A DNA stretch of 64,000 nucleotides from Saccharothrix deserti (GTDB lineage: Bacteria > Actinomycetota > Actinomycetes > Mycobacteriales > Pseudonocardiaceae): contig NZ_VKAB01000017.1 in NCBI RefSeq assembly GCF_009769385.1, forward strand, positions 186,001 to 250,000. The letters run 5' to 3'. Within the stretch, counting starts at the first letter, position 1. Each line of letters starts with the position of its first letter. The notes under the pieces were generated by a model. The model made no database searches. It had not been told where the DNA came from and saw only the letters and a list, made by a program, of their open reading frames with translations. The translations under genes and the position numbers were made by a program. Below are positions 1 to 7,622 of this stretch, piece after piece.

Positions 1-282
1 GACGAGATCGACGACCCGCAGGCACTGGGCATGCGGCTGTGGGTCAACGGCACACCGCGGCAGGACTCCTCCACCAAGAACATGATCTTCCCGGTGGCCG
101 AGCTGGTCCGCTACCTGAGCTGGTTCCTCGTCCTCCGACCGGGTGACCTCATCAACACCGGCACGCCGGCGGGCGTCGCACTCGGGCAGCCGGAGCCGAA
201 GCCGTACCTGAAGGCGGGTGACGTGGTGGAGCTGGAGATCGACGGGCTCGGCCGCCAGCGGCAGACGTTCGGCCAGGCGTGA
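1..282 (+). CDS. FAH-family hydrolase, C-terminal part (cut by window edge)
   Basis: The reading frame is open from the first base, so only the last 93 codons are present. The fragment carries the C-terminal hallmark of the fumarylacetoacetate hydrolase fold, DLINTGTPAGVALG followed by YLKAGDVVELEIDGLG, which in the family lines the metal-dependent active site. In non-phosphorylating L-fucose or L-rhamnose pathways an FAH-family enzyme cleaves the 2,4-diketo-3-deoxy sugar acid to pyruvate and lactate. The next genes, an L-fuconate dehydratase and an SDR dehydrogenase, supply exactly the preceding steps, so I infer that role. The stop codon lies in the first copy of a 17-bp duplication that separates this gene from the next. 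Family assignment is firm; the substrate rests on context. Confidence 0.85.
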   Translation, partial: DEIDDPQALGMRLWVNGTPRQDSSTKNMIFPVAELVRYLSWFLVLRPGDLINTGTPAGVALGQPEPKPYLKAGDVVELEIDGLGRQRQTFGQA

Positions 283-304
283 TGGCGGGCCAGGCGTGAT
301 GGCG
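271..304. repeat. 17-bp perfect tandem duplication at an operon junction
   Basis: GGCCAGGCGTGATGGCG occurs twice in direct succession (271-287 and 288-304). Each copy contains TGATG, a stop overlapping a start. The first TGA ends the FAH gene; the second copy's ATG (299) begins the dehydratase. The ATG of copy 1 would give a five-codon peptide. The duplication turned an overlapping stop-start into a 17-bp offset. Confidence 0.9.
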
Positions 305-1732
305 ACACCAGAGGCGCGGATCGTCGCGCTCGACGTGCTGGACATCCGGTTCCCGACCTCGCGCGAGCTGGACGGCTCGGACGCGATGAACCCCGACCCC
401 GACTACTCGGCCGCCTACGTCGTGCTGCGCACCTCCGAAGGACCGGACGGGTACGGGTTGGCGTTCACCATCGGCCGTGGCAACGACGTGCAGGCCGCCG
501 CGATCCGGTCGTTGGCGCACCACGTCGTCGGCCGACCCGTGCCGGAGACGGCCGCCGACCTGGGCGCGCTGTACGCGGAACTGGTCGGCGACTCGCAGCT
601 GCGGTGGCTCGGCCCGGAGAAGGGCGTCGCGCACATGGCGCTGGGCGCGGTGGTCAACGCCGCGTGGGACCTGGCGTCCCGGCGCGCGGGCCTGCCGCTG
701 TGGCGGTTCCTGTCCTCGATGACGCCGGAGGAGATCGTCGGCCTGGTCGACTTCCGGTACCTGTCCGACGCGCTCACCCCGGACGAGGCGCTGGAGATCC
801 TGCGCCGCGCCGAACCCGGACGCGCCGAACGCGCGGAGATCCTGGTCAGGGACGGCTACCCGGCCTACACGACGTCACCGGGCTGGCTCGGCTACTCCGA
901 CGAGAAGCTGGCGGGCCTGGCGCGGCAGGCGTTGGCCGACGGGTTCGACATGATCAAGCTGAAGGTCGGCGGCAGCCTGGAAGACGACGTGCGCCGGATG
1001 AAGCTGGCCCGCGAGGTCGTCGGCGAGGGCGTGCGCGTCGCGGTGGACGCCAACCAGCGGTGGGACGTCGACACGGCCATCGCGTGGATGCGCGAGCTGG
1101 CCCCGTTCGACCCGTACTGGATCGAGGAGCCCACCTCGCCGGACGACGTGCTCGCGCACGCCGCGATCGCCAGGGCGTTGAGCCCGATCAAGGTCGCCAC
1201 CGGCGAGCACGTGCAGAACCGGGTGGTCTTCAAGCAGCTGCTCCAGGCCGGCGCGGTGGACGTGGTGCAGCTCGACGCGTGCCGGGTCGGCGGCGTCAAC
1301 GAGAACGTGGCGATCCTGCTGCTGGCGGCCAAGTTCGGCGTCCCGGTGTGCCCGCACGCGGGCGGCGTGGGCCTGTGCGAGCTGGTCAGGCACCTGGCGA
1401 TGGTCGATTTCGTCGCGGTGTCCGGTTCGCTGGACGGCCGGGTGATCGAGTGGGTCGACCACCTGCACGAGCACTTCACCGACCCGGCCGTGGTGCGCGA
1501 CGGCCGGTACCTCGCGCCCGCCGAGCCCGGTTTCTCGGCCAGGCTGCGCGACGAGACCCTGGCCGACTACCGGTACCCGGACGGTCCTGTGTGGACGGAT
1601 CCGACGGACGCGACCGACCCGACGGAACCGACGGAGCCGACGGACCTGGCTGACCTGACGAACCTGACGAACCTGACGAAGCCGATGGACCTAGCCATCG
1701 GCGGAGCCGACGATCAGACGGAGGAGCGTTGA
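299..1732 (+). CDS. L-fuconate dehydratase, enolase superfamily
   Basis: A 477-residue member of the mandelate racemase/enolase superfamily that should dehydrate L-fuconate to 2-keto-3-deoxy-L-fuconate using Mg2+. Visible active-site elements are the KLKVGG segment with K220 and K222, the metal ligands D250 (DANQRW), E276 (EEPTSPDD) and E303 (GEHVQN), and H353 (PHAGGVG). This K-x-K plus His arrangement with these spacings is that of L-fuconate dehydratases. ATG 299 follows the FAH gene across the duplicated junction. The last 40 or so residues are odd: a low-complexity tail of DPTDATDPTEPT type and then DLTNLTNLT, encoded by degenerate 9-bp repeats (about 1600-1695), which looks like a recent expansion outside the folded domain. 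The stop overlaps the TTG start of the next gene. Function is well supported; L-fuconate versus a close epimer cannot be settled from sequence. Confidence 0.88.
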   Translation: MATPEARIVALDVLDIRFPTSRELDGSDAMNPDPDYSAAYVVLRTSEGPDGYGLAFTIGRGNDVQAAAIRSLAHHVVGRPVPETAADLGALYAELVGDSQLRWLGPEKGVAHMALGAVVNAAWDLASRRAGLPLWRFLSSMTPEEIVGLVDFRYLSDALTPDEALEILRRAEPGRAERAEILVRDGYPAYTTSPGWLGYSDEKLAGLARQALADGFDMIKLKVGGSLEDDVRRMKLAREVVGEGVRVAVDANQRWDVDTAIAWMRELAPFDPYWIEEPTSPDDVLAHAAIARALSPIKVATGEHVQNRVVFKQLLQAGAVDVVQLDACRVGGVNENVAILLLAAKFGVPVCPHAGGVGLCELVRHLAMVDFVAVSGSLDGRVIEWVDHLHEHFTDPAVVRDGRYLAPAEPGFSARLRDETLADYRYPDGPVWTDPTDATDPTEPTEPTDLADLTNLTNLTKPMDLAIGGADDQTEER

Positions 1733-2493
1733 GCGAGTTCGAGGGCCTGGTCGCGGTGGTGACCGGCGGCGCGTCGGGCATCGGCCTGGCCACCGCACGG
1801 CTGCTGGCCGCACGGGGCGCGACCGCGGTGGCGCTGGACCTGAACCCGCGGGTCGACCCGCCGTTGCACGGCATCAGGGTGGACGTCACCGACGACGCGT
1901 CGGTGCGCGCCGCGATCGACGAGGTGGTCGAGCGGTTCGGCCGGCTCGACGTGGTGGTGAACAACGCGGGCATCGGCGCGCAGGGCGACGTGGCCGCGAA
2001 CCCGGACGACGAGTGGCACCGGGTGCTGGACGTGAACGTGGTCGGCATGGCCCGCGTCGCCCGCGCCGCCTTGCCGCACCTGCGGAAGTCGCCGTCGGCG
2101 GCGATCGTGAACACCGGCTCCATCGCGGCCTGGACAGGTCTGCCGCAGCGCGCGCTGTACTCGGCGAGCAAGGGCGCCGTGCACGCGTTGACGCTGGCCA
2201 TGGCCGCGGACTACGTGCGGGAGGGCATCCGCGTGAACGCGGTGGCCCCCGGCACGGCGGACACCCCGTGGGTGGGCCGCCTGCTCGACTCGGCGCCGGA
2301 CCCGGCCGCCGAGCGGGCCGCGTTGGAGGCCAGGCAGCCGCACGGGCGGCTGGTCTCGGCGGACGAGGTCGCGGGGGCCATCGCCTACCTGGCCGGTCCG
2401 CTCTCCGGTTCCACCGCCGGCACCGTCCTCGCGGTCGACGGCGGCATGCACGGGCTGCGGTTGCGCTCCCCCGAGAACAAGCCCGAGTCGTAG
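1729..2493 (+). CDS. SDR-family NAD(P)-dependent dehydrogenase (probable 2-keto-3-deoxy-L-fuconate dehydrogenase)
   Basis: A 254-residue classical short-chain dehydrogenase. It has the N-terminal nucleotide-binding motif TGGASGIG (about residues 12-19), the NNAG motif, a catalytic Ser in NTGSIA and YSASK as the Tyr-Lys pair. The Asp in VALDLNP after the second beta strand favours NAD over NADP. The TTG start sits in TTGA and shares bases with the stop of the dehydratase, so the two are translationally coupled. In this pathway an SDR oxidises 2-keto-3-deoxy-L-fuconate to the 2,4-diketo acid cleaved by the FAH enzyme upstream. An alternative is that it oxidises L-fucose itself, but an aldo/keto reductase further down the operon is the better candidate for that step. 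Confidence 0.82.
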   Translation: MSEFEGLVAVVTGGASGIGLATARLLAARGATAVALDLNPRVDPPLHGIRVDVTDDASVRAAIDEVVERFGRLDVVVNNAGIGAQGDVAANPDDEWHRVLDVNVVGMARVARAALPHLRKSPSAAIVNTGSIAAWTGLPQRALYSASKGAVHALTLAMAADYVREGIRVNAVAPGTADTPWVGRLLDSAPDPAAERAALEARQPHGRLVSADEVAGAIAYLAGPLSGSTAGTVLAVDGGMHGLRLRSPENKPES

Positions 2494-2512
2494 CTAACCG
2501 AAACGAGGGACG

Positions 2513-3541
2513 ATGAAGCGTCGCAGCATCCTCACCGCCGCGGTATGCCTCGCGCTCACCACTACCGCCTGCGGTTCCGCGGGCACCACCGGCGCGTCCG
2601 GGGTGGGCCCGATCGGCGTCGACTACCCGCGGGCCGACTCCGACTTCTGGAACTCCTACATCAAGTACACGCCGGAGAAGGCCAAGGCGCTCGGCATCAA
2701 CCTGATGGCGCCGACCAACTCCCAGAACAAGGTCGAGAACCTGGTCGCCAACGCGCAGAGCCTGCAGAGCCAGGGCGCGAAGGCGATCGTGATGGCGCCG
2801 CAGGACACCGGCGCGATCGCGTCCACGCTGGACCGCCTCGGCAAGGCGAAGATCCCGGTGATCACCGTGGACACCCGGCCGGACCGGGGCGGCGCCTACA
2901 TGGTCGTGCGCGCGGACAACAAGGCGTACGGCGAGAAGGCGTGCAAGTTCCTCGGCGACAAGCTCGGCCGCAAGGGCAAGGTGATCGAGTTCCAGGGCTC
3001 GCTGTCCTCGGTGAACGGCCGGGACCGGTCCGAGGCGTTCGCCGCGTGCATGAAGCGGGACTACCCGGACATCACGGTGTTCGAGGAGCCGACGGACTGG
3101 GAGGGCACGAAGGCCTCGGCCGCGTTGCAGACCAGGCTGACCCAGCACCCGGACATCAACGGCATCTACATGCAGGCGGGCGGCGTGTTCCTCGCGCCGA
3201 CGCTGCAGGTGTTGCGGCAGAAGAACATGCTGGTCCCGCCGGAGGACCCGAAGCACGTGTTCATCGTGTCCAACGACGGCATCCCGCAGGAGCTGGAGGC
3301 GATCCGCAAGGGCGAGATCGACGCGACCGTGTCCCAGCCCGCCGACCTGTACGCGGAGTGGGCGCTGTTCTACGCGAAGGCCGCCGTGGAGGGCAAGACC
3401 TTCCAGCCGGGCAAGACCGATCACGGCAGCGAGATCGTGGACGTCGGCGGCGGCCAGCTCGAGGACCAGCTGCCCGCGCCGCTGATCACCAAGGAGAACG
3501 TGGACGACAAGGCCTTCTGGGGCAACCAGATCGGGTCCTGA
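2513..3541 (+). CDS. sugar ABC transporter substrate-binding lipoprotein
   Basis: A 342-residue periplasmic-binding-protein-1-like solute receptor. The N terminus is a lipoprotein signal, MKRRSILTAAVCLALTTTACG, with the acylated Cys at residue 20. The core VKAIVMAP-like and PVITVDTRPDR segments and the IVSNDGIPQELEAI region are typical of ribose/rhamnose/fructose-type receptors. It is released outside the membrane and anchored by lipid, and delivers sugar to the permease encoded two genes on. It overlaps the ATPase gene by one base (TGATG). The surrounding catabolic genes suggest L-fucose or a related deoxy sugar as ligand. Transport class is certain, ligand inferred. Confidence 0.9.
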   Translation: MKRRSILTAAVCLALTTTACGSAGTTGASGVGPIGVDYPRADSDFWNSYIKYTPEKAKALGINLMAPTNSQNKVENLVANAQSLQSQGAKAIVMAPQDTGAIASTLDRLGKAKIPVITVDTRPDRGGAYMVVRADNKAYGEKACKFLGDKLGRKGKVIEFQGSLSSVNGRDRSEAFAACMKRDYPDITVFEEPTDWEGTKASAALQTRLTQHPDINGIYMQAGGVFLAPTLQVLRQKNMLVPPEDPKHVFIVSNDGIPQELEAIRKGEIDATVSQPADLYAEWALFYAKAAVEGKTFQPGKTDHGSEIVDVGGGQLEDQLPAPLITKENVDDKAFWGNQIGS

Positions 3542-5007
3542 TGTTCGCGGTCGAGGCGACGGGCGTCACGCAGCGGTTCGGCCGCACGGTGGCGTTGGAC
3601 GACGTGGTCATCCGCGTGCGCGAAGGCGAGACGCACGCGCTGGTCGGCCGCAACGGCGCGGGCAAGTCGACGCTGGTCTCGGTGCTCACCGGGATGCGCG
3701 CGCCGGACGCGGGTGAAGTCCGGTTCTTCGGCGAGCCCGCGCCGTCGGTGGCCGACCGGGCGGCGTGGCGGGCGCGGGTGTCGTGCGTCTACCAGAAGTC
3801 GACGGTCGTGCCGGACCTGTCGGTGGCGGAGAACCTGTTCCTCAACCGGCAGGGCACGTTCGTCCGCTGGTCACGGCTGCGTCAGCGGGCCGTCGACCTG
3901 CTGGAGCAGTACGAGGTGTCGGTGCGGCCGGACACGCGGGTGGCCGACCTGACCGTGGAGCAGCGGCAGCTGGTGGAGATCGCGCGGGCGTTGTCCACGG
4001 GCGCGCGGCTGATCATCCTCGACGAGCCGACCGCCCAGCTGGACGGTCCGGCGATCGAGCGGCTGTTCGAGCGGATGCGGTCGTTGCGCGAGGCCGGGGT
4101 GGCGTTCCTGTTCATCTCGCACCACCTCCAGGAGGTCTACGAGGTGTGCCAGGCGGTGACGGTGTACCGGGACGCGCGGCACGTCGTCACCGCGCCGGTC
4201 GCGGAGATGTCGAAGCCCGCGCTGATCGAGGCCATGACGGGCGAGCCGGGCGGGTTGACCGTGCCCGGCGCGTCCGGGCGCGGTGAGCCAGGGGAGGAGG
4301 TGCTTGCCGAAGAGGTGCTTGCCGTGCGCGGGCTGTCCGGGGAGGCGTTCACCGACGTGTCGCTGACCGTGCGCGCGGGCGAGGTGGTCGGGTTCGCGGG
4401 CAGTGCGTCCAGCGGCAAGCACCAGCTCGCGGAGACCGTGTACGGGCTGCGCCGGGCGTCGGCCGGGTCGGTGTCGGTGCGGGGCGTGCGGGTGAAGGAC
4501 GTGCCGAGCGCGCTGCGCGCGGGTATCGGGTGTGTGCCGCGCGACCGGCACCACCAGGGGCTGGTGCTCGACCTGAGCGTCGCGGAGAACGCGCGGCTGA
4601 GCGTGCTGGACCGGGTTGTGCGGCGGAAGGCGCTGCACAGCGCGGGCCGGGCCGCGATCGCGTCCTACGACATCAAGGCCGACGGTCCGGCGCAGCCGGT
4701 GTCCGACCTGTCCGGCGGCAACCAGCAGAAAGTCGTCATGGCACGGGCGCTGGCCGCCGACCCGTCGGTGCTGGTGCTGATCAACCCCACCGCCGGGGTG
4801 GACGTGAAGTCGAAGGAATCGCTGCTCGGCGTGGTCGACGACCGGGCACGGGCGGGCACGGCGGCGGTCGTCGTGTCGGACGAGCTGGACGACCTGCGGG
4901 TGTGCGACCGGGTGCTGGTGCTGTTCCACGGTCGGGTGGTGCGGGAATTCGGGCGCGGCTGGTCGGACCAGGAGTTGATCGCCGCCGTGGAAGGGATGAG
5001 CCGGTGA
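3541..5007 (+). CDS. sugar ABC transporter ATP-binding protein (duplicated RbsA-type)
   Basis: A 488-residue protein with two ABC domains in tandem, as in RbsA/XylG-type importers. Domain 1 has Walker A GRNGAGKST, the signature-like VEQRQLVEIARAL, Walker B LIILDEPTA and the switch His in FISHH. Domain 2 is degenerate: its P-loop reads GSASSGK, it retains LSGGNQQK, but the Walker B Asp-Glu is replaced in LVLINPTAGVD. Domain 1 is therefore probably the principal hydrolytic site, which fits the asymmetry usual in this family. It works on the cytoplasmic face with the permease just downstream, whose GTG overlaps this stop (GTGA). Confidence 0.92.
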   Translation: MFAVEATGVTQRFGRTVALDDVVIRVREGETHALVGRNGAGKSTLVSVLTGMRAPDAGEVRFFGEPAPSVADRAAWRARVSCVYQKSTVVPDLSVAENLFLNRQGTFVRWSRLRQRAVDLLEQYEVSVRPDTRVADLTVEQRQLVEIARALSTGARLIILDEPTAQLDGPAIERLFERMRSLREAGVAFLFISHHLQEVYEVCQAVTVYRDARHVVTAPVAEMSKPALIEAMTGEPGGLTVPGASGRGEPGEEVLAEEVLAVRGLSGEAFTDVSLTVRAGEVVGFAGSASSGKHQLAETVYGLRRASAGSVSVRGVRVKDVPSALRAGIGCVPRDRHHQGLVLDLSVAENARLSVLDRVVRRKALHSAGRAAIASYDIKADGPAQPVSDLSGGNQQKVVMARALAADPSVLVLINPTAGVDVKSKESLLGVVDDRARAGTAAVVVSDELDDLRVCDRVLVLFHGRVVREFGRGWSDQELIAAVEGMSR

Positions 5008-6014
5008 CCACCGAAGTCGAGCGCCCGGTCAAGGCGGAGCCTGCGACCAGGTCGTTCTCCCTGGGCCGCTACCAGGACCTGGCGCTGGTGCCCGCGATCG
5101 TGGTGCTGCTGATCGTCGGCGCGGTCGTCAGCCCGATCTTCCTGTCCGCGGACAACCTGATCGCCGTCGTGCAGCAGCAGAGCGAGCTGTCGCTGCTGGT
5201 GCTCGGGCAGGCGCTGATCCTGATCGTCGGCAAGATGGACCTGTCACTGGAGTCGACCATCGGCATCGCGCCCGCGTTGGCGATCGCCCTGGTCATCCCG
5301 GCGGCGTCCAACGGGCTCGGGGTCGAACTGGGCGCGTGGACGGCGATCCCGGTGTGCCTGCTGGTCGGCGCGCTGATCGGCGGGTTCAACGGGTTCCTGG
5401 TCCTCAAGCTCGGGCTGTCCGGGTTCATGGTGACGCTCGGGATGCTCACCATGCTGCGCGGGCTGCAGGAGGCGCTGACCAAGGGGCAGACGCTGTTCGA
5501 CGTGCCCGAGTCGTTCCTGTACCTGGGCGCGGCGACGTGGCTGGGGCTGCCGGCGGCGGTGTGGATCTGCGTGCTGCTGTTCGCGGTGGGGATCTTCGCG
5601 TTGAGCTACCTGCGGCAGGGGCGCGCCCTGTACGCGGTGGGCGGCAACAAGGAGGCCGCGAGGGCCGCCGGTATCCGGGTCGACCGGGTGGTGTGGGTCG
5701 TGCTGATCCTCGGCGGGCTGCTGGCGGCCGTGGCGGGCATCCTGATGACCGGACGGCTGGGCACGGTCGCCGTCACCCAGGGCTCGGGGATGATCTTCAA
5801 GGTGTTCGCGGCGGCGGTGATCGGCGGCATCTCGTTGCAGGGCGGGCGGGGCACGTTGTTCGGCGCGTTGTCCGGTGTGCTGATGCTCGGGCTGGTGGAG
5901 AACATCCTGCGGCTGCTCAGCGTCAGCGGCTTCTACATCAACGCGTCGTACGGCGCGGTGATCATCGTCGCGCTGGTCGTGACCCGGTTCGCCACGGGGA
6001 AGGTGCAGGAGTGA
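5004..6014 (+). CDS. sugar ABC transporter permease (RbsC-type)
   Basis: A 336-residue hydrophobic protein with eight to ten predicted membrane segments, belonging to the branched-chain amino acid/ribose permease family. The loop VGGNKEAARAAGI is the conserved EAA-like ATPase contact of RbsC-type permeases, and GKMDLSLES near residue 75 is another family hallmark. GTG 5004 overlaps the ATPase stop and the stop overlaps the GTG of the aldo/keto reductase. With a single permease gene the transporter would form a homodimeric channel. Confidence 0.92.
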   Translation: MTTEVERPVKAEPATRSFSLGRYQDLALVPAIVVLLIVGAVVSPIFLSADNLIAVVQQQSELSLLVLGQALILIVGKMDLSLESTIGIAPALAIALVIPAASNGLGVELGAWTAIPVCLLVGALIGGFNGFLVLKLGLSGFMVTLGMLTMLRGLQEALTKGQTLFDVPESFLYLGAATWLGLPAAVWICVLLFAVGIFALSYLRQGRALYAVGGNKEAARAAGIRVDRVVWVVLILGGLLAAVAGILMTGRLGTVAVTQGSGMIFKVFAAAVIGGISLQGGRGTLFGALSGVLMLGLVENILRLLSVSGFYINASYGAVIIVALVVTRFATGKVQE

Positions 6015-6937
6015 TCCCCCTGTCGCGGTTGGGGTTCGGCGGCGGGCCGATCGGAAACCTGTACGCGGAGGTGTCCGATTCGGACGCTTCCGGCGCGCTG
6101 GAGGCCGCGTGGGACGTCGGGGTCCGGTACTTCGACACCGCGCCGCACTACGGGCTGGGGTTGTCCGAACGGCGGATCGGTGAGTTCCTCGCGTCACGGC
6201 CGCGTGACTCGTTCGTCGTCTCCACGAAGGTCGGTCGGGTGTTGGAGCCGTGGTCCGGCGGCGGGGACGACCTGGCCAACGGGTTCGCGGTGCCCGCTTC
6301 CTCCCGGCGGCGGTGGGATTTCAGCGCGGACGGCGTGCGGCGGTCGTTGGAGTCCTCTTTGGAGCGGCTGGGGCTCGACCGGGTCGACGTCGTGTACGTG
6401 CACGATCCCGATTCGCATTGGGAGCAGGCCGTTTCGGAGGCGGTGCCCGCGTTGGCGTCGTTGCGGTCCGAGGGGGTCGTCGGGGCGATCGGTGTCGGGA
6501 TGAACCAGTGGGAGATGCCTCTTCGGTTCGTGCGTGAGACCGATCTGGACGTGGTGCTGCTGGCCGGGCGGTACACCGTGTTGGACCAGTCCGGGGCTTC
6601 GCTGTTGGAGTTGTGCTCTTCGCGCGGGGTGTCCGTGGTGGCGGCCGGGGTGTTCAACTCGGGGCTGTTGGCGCGGCCCGAGGTCGGTTCCACGTACGAC
6701 TACCAGGCCGCGCCCGCCGCGCTGGTGGAACGGGCTCGGCGGATCGCTTCGGTGTGCGCGCGGCACGGCGTGACGTTGCCGCAGGCGGCGGTGCGGTTCC
6801 CGTTCCGGCACCCGGCGGTGGTGTCGGTGCTGTTGGGCGTGCGGACGGCGGCCGAGATGCGGGCCAACGCGTCGGCCCTGTCGGCGCCGGTGCCGGACGC
6901 GCTGTGGGACGACCTGCGGACGGAGGGGCTGCTGTGA
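6011..6937 (+). CDS. aldo/keto reductase (probable L-fucose/aldose 1-dehydrogenase)
   Basis: A 308-residue TIM-barrel aldo/keto reductase. The catalytic tetrad is visible: Asp and Tyr in YFDTAPHYGLGLSE, Lys in VVSTKVGR and His in VYVHDPD. Members of this branch (D-threo-aldose/L-fucose dehydrogenases) oxidise the free sugar to its lactone, which would be the first step of this operon. GTG 6011 overlaps the permease stop, so the four genes from the binding protein onward are coupled. Its stop is the first of two stop codons in a 20-bp duplicated junction. The substrate comes from neighbours; catalysis of carbonyl/alcohol redox is secure. Confidence 0.83.
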   Translation: MIPLSRLGFGGGPIGNLYAEVSDSDASGALEAAWDVGVRYFDTAPHYGLGLSERRIGEFLASRPRDSFVVSTKVGRVLEPWSGGGDDLANGFAVPASSRRRWDFSADGVRRSLESSLERLGLDRVDVVYVHDPDSHWEQAVSEAVPALASLRSEGVVGAIGVGMNQWEMPLRFVRETDLDVVLLAGRYTVLDQSGASLLELCSSRGVSVVAAGVFNSGLLARPEVGSTYDYQAAPAALVERARRIASVCARHGVTLPQAAVRFPFRHPAVVSVLLGVRTAAEMRANASALSAPVPDALWDDLRTEGLL

Positions 6938-6962
6938 TCGTCGAGGGGTTGCTGTGATCGTC
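6923..6962. repeat. 20-bp tandem duplication (one mismatch) at an operon junction
   Basis: Copies at 6923-6942 and 6943-6962 read GAGGGGCTGCTGTGATCGTC, with C to T at base 7 in copy 2. Each contains GTGA, a start overlapping a stop. Copy 1 ends the aldo/keto reductase and opens an abortive GTG frame of seven codons; copy 2 carries the GTG (6954) of the damaged lactonase gene. This is the second junction duplication in the same operon. Confidence 0.88.
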
Positions 6963-7520
6963 GACGCGCACCACCACGTGTGGGACCTGGCCGTGCGGGA
7001 TCAGGACTGGATCACCGACCCGCCGATGGGCGCGATCCGGCGCTCCTTCTCGCTGTCCGATCTGGCGGCGGCCGTTTCCGACTCGGTGGTGCGGACGGTG
7101 CTGGTGCAGACGGTGGCGGTGCCGGAGGAGACGCCGGAGATGTTGGCGTTGGCTTCTTCCGACCCGTTGGTCGGCGCGGTGGTGGGGTGGACGGACCTGA
7201 CCTCACCGGCGCGCGGTGGCCGCGTTGCCGCAGGCTCTGGCGGCGCACGAGAACGTGACGTGCAAGGTGTCCGGGCTGGTCACCGAGGCCGACTGGCAGC
7301 GGTGGACGGTGGCCGACCTGCGGCCGTACTTCGAGGTCGTGCTGGACGCGTTCGGGCCGTCGCGGCTGATGTTCGGGTCGGACTGGCCGGTGTGCCTGCT
7401 CGCCGCGTCGTACGCCGAGGTGTGGAGGCGGCGCGGGAGTTGACCTCCTCCCTGGCCGCCGCCGAGCAGGGGGAGGTCTTTTCCGGCACCGCGGCTCGGG
7501 TGTACGGTCTGACGCTGTAA
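6954..7520 (+). pseudogene. amidohydrolase (probable L-fuconolactonase), internally deleted and frameshifted
   Basis: The first 84 codons are a good amidohydrolase_2 N terminus (MIVDAHHHVWDLAVRDQDW with the metal-binding HHH) down to VVGWTDLTSP. At about 7206 the reading frame breaks and coding resumes in another frame with ALAAHENVTCKVSGLVTEADW and FGPSRLMFGSDWPVCLLAA, the C-terminal catalytic Asp region. Roughly 100 residues of the middle of the barrel are missing. A second break near 7430 (one G short in the GAGGTG(G)TGGAGG run) is needed to rejoin ARELTSSLAAAEQGEVFSGTAARVYGL. The family usually has about 280 residues; only some 190 codons remain. The lost activity would be hydrolysis of the sugar lactone made by the aldo/keto reductase, a step that can also occur spontaneously. 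A sequencing error could explain the second break but not the central deletion. Confidence 0.85.
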
Positions 7521-7574
7521 GTCTGTAATCCTGTAATTCTGGTCAGCGCCAGGTTGGTGGTTGGAGCGTGCTGG

Positions 7575-7599
7575 CCGTCCCGCGCATGCGCGGGTACGG
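7575..7599. promoter_or_regulatory. inverted repeat upstream of the ATC-hydrolase-like gene
   Basis: CCCGCGCATGCGCGGG (7579-7594) is a perfect 16-bp palindrome, extended by CCGT/ACGG arms with one bulged T. It lies 28 bp before the ATG at 7623. It could be an operator or a terminator hairpin closing the sugar operon; there is no T-tract, so I favour neither. Confidence 0.45.
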
Positions 7600-7622
7600 A
7601 CAACCGTGAGGAACAACCACAC

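Noticed and set aside
1886..3424. Long open frames opposite the sugar-operon genes
   Set aside because: They are antisense shadows of high-GC coding sequence; composition is Arg/His/Pro-rich and no domain is present.
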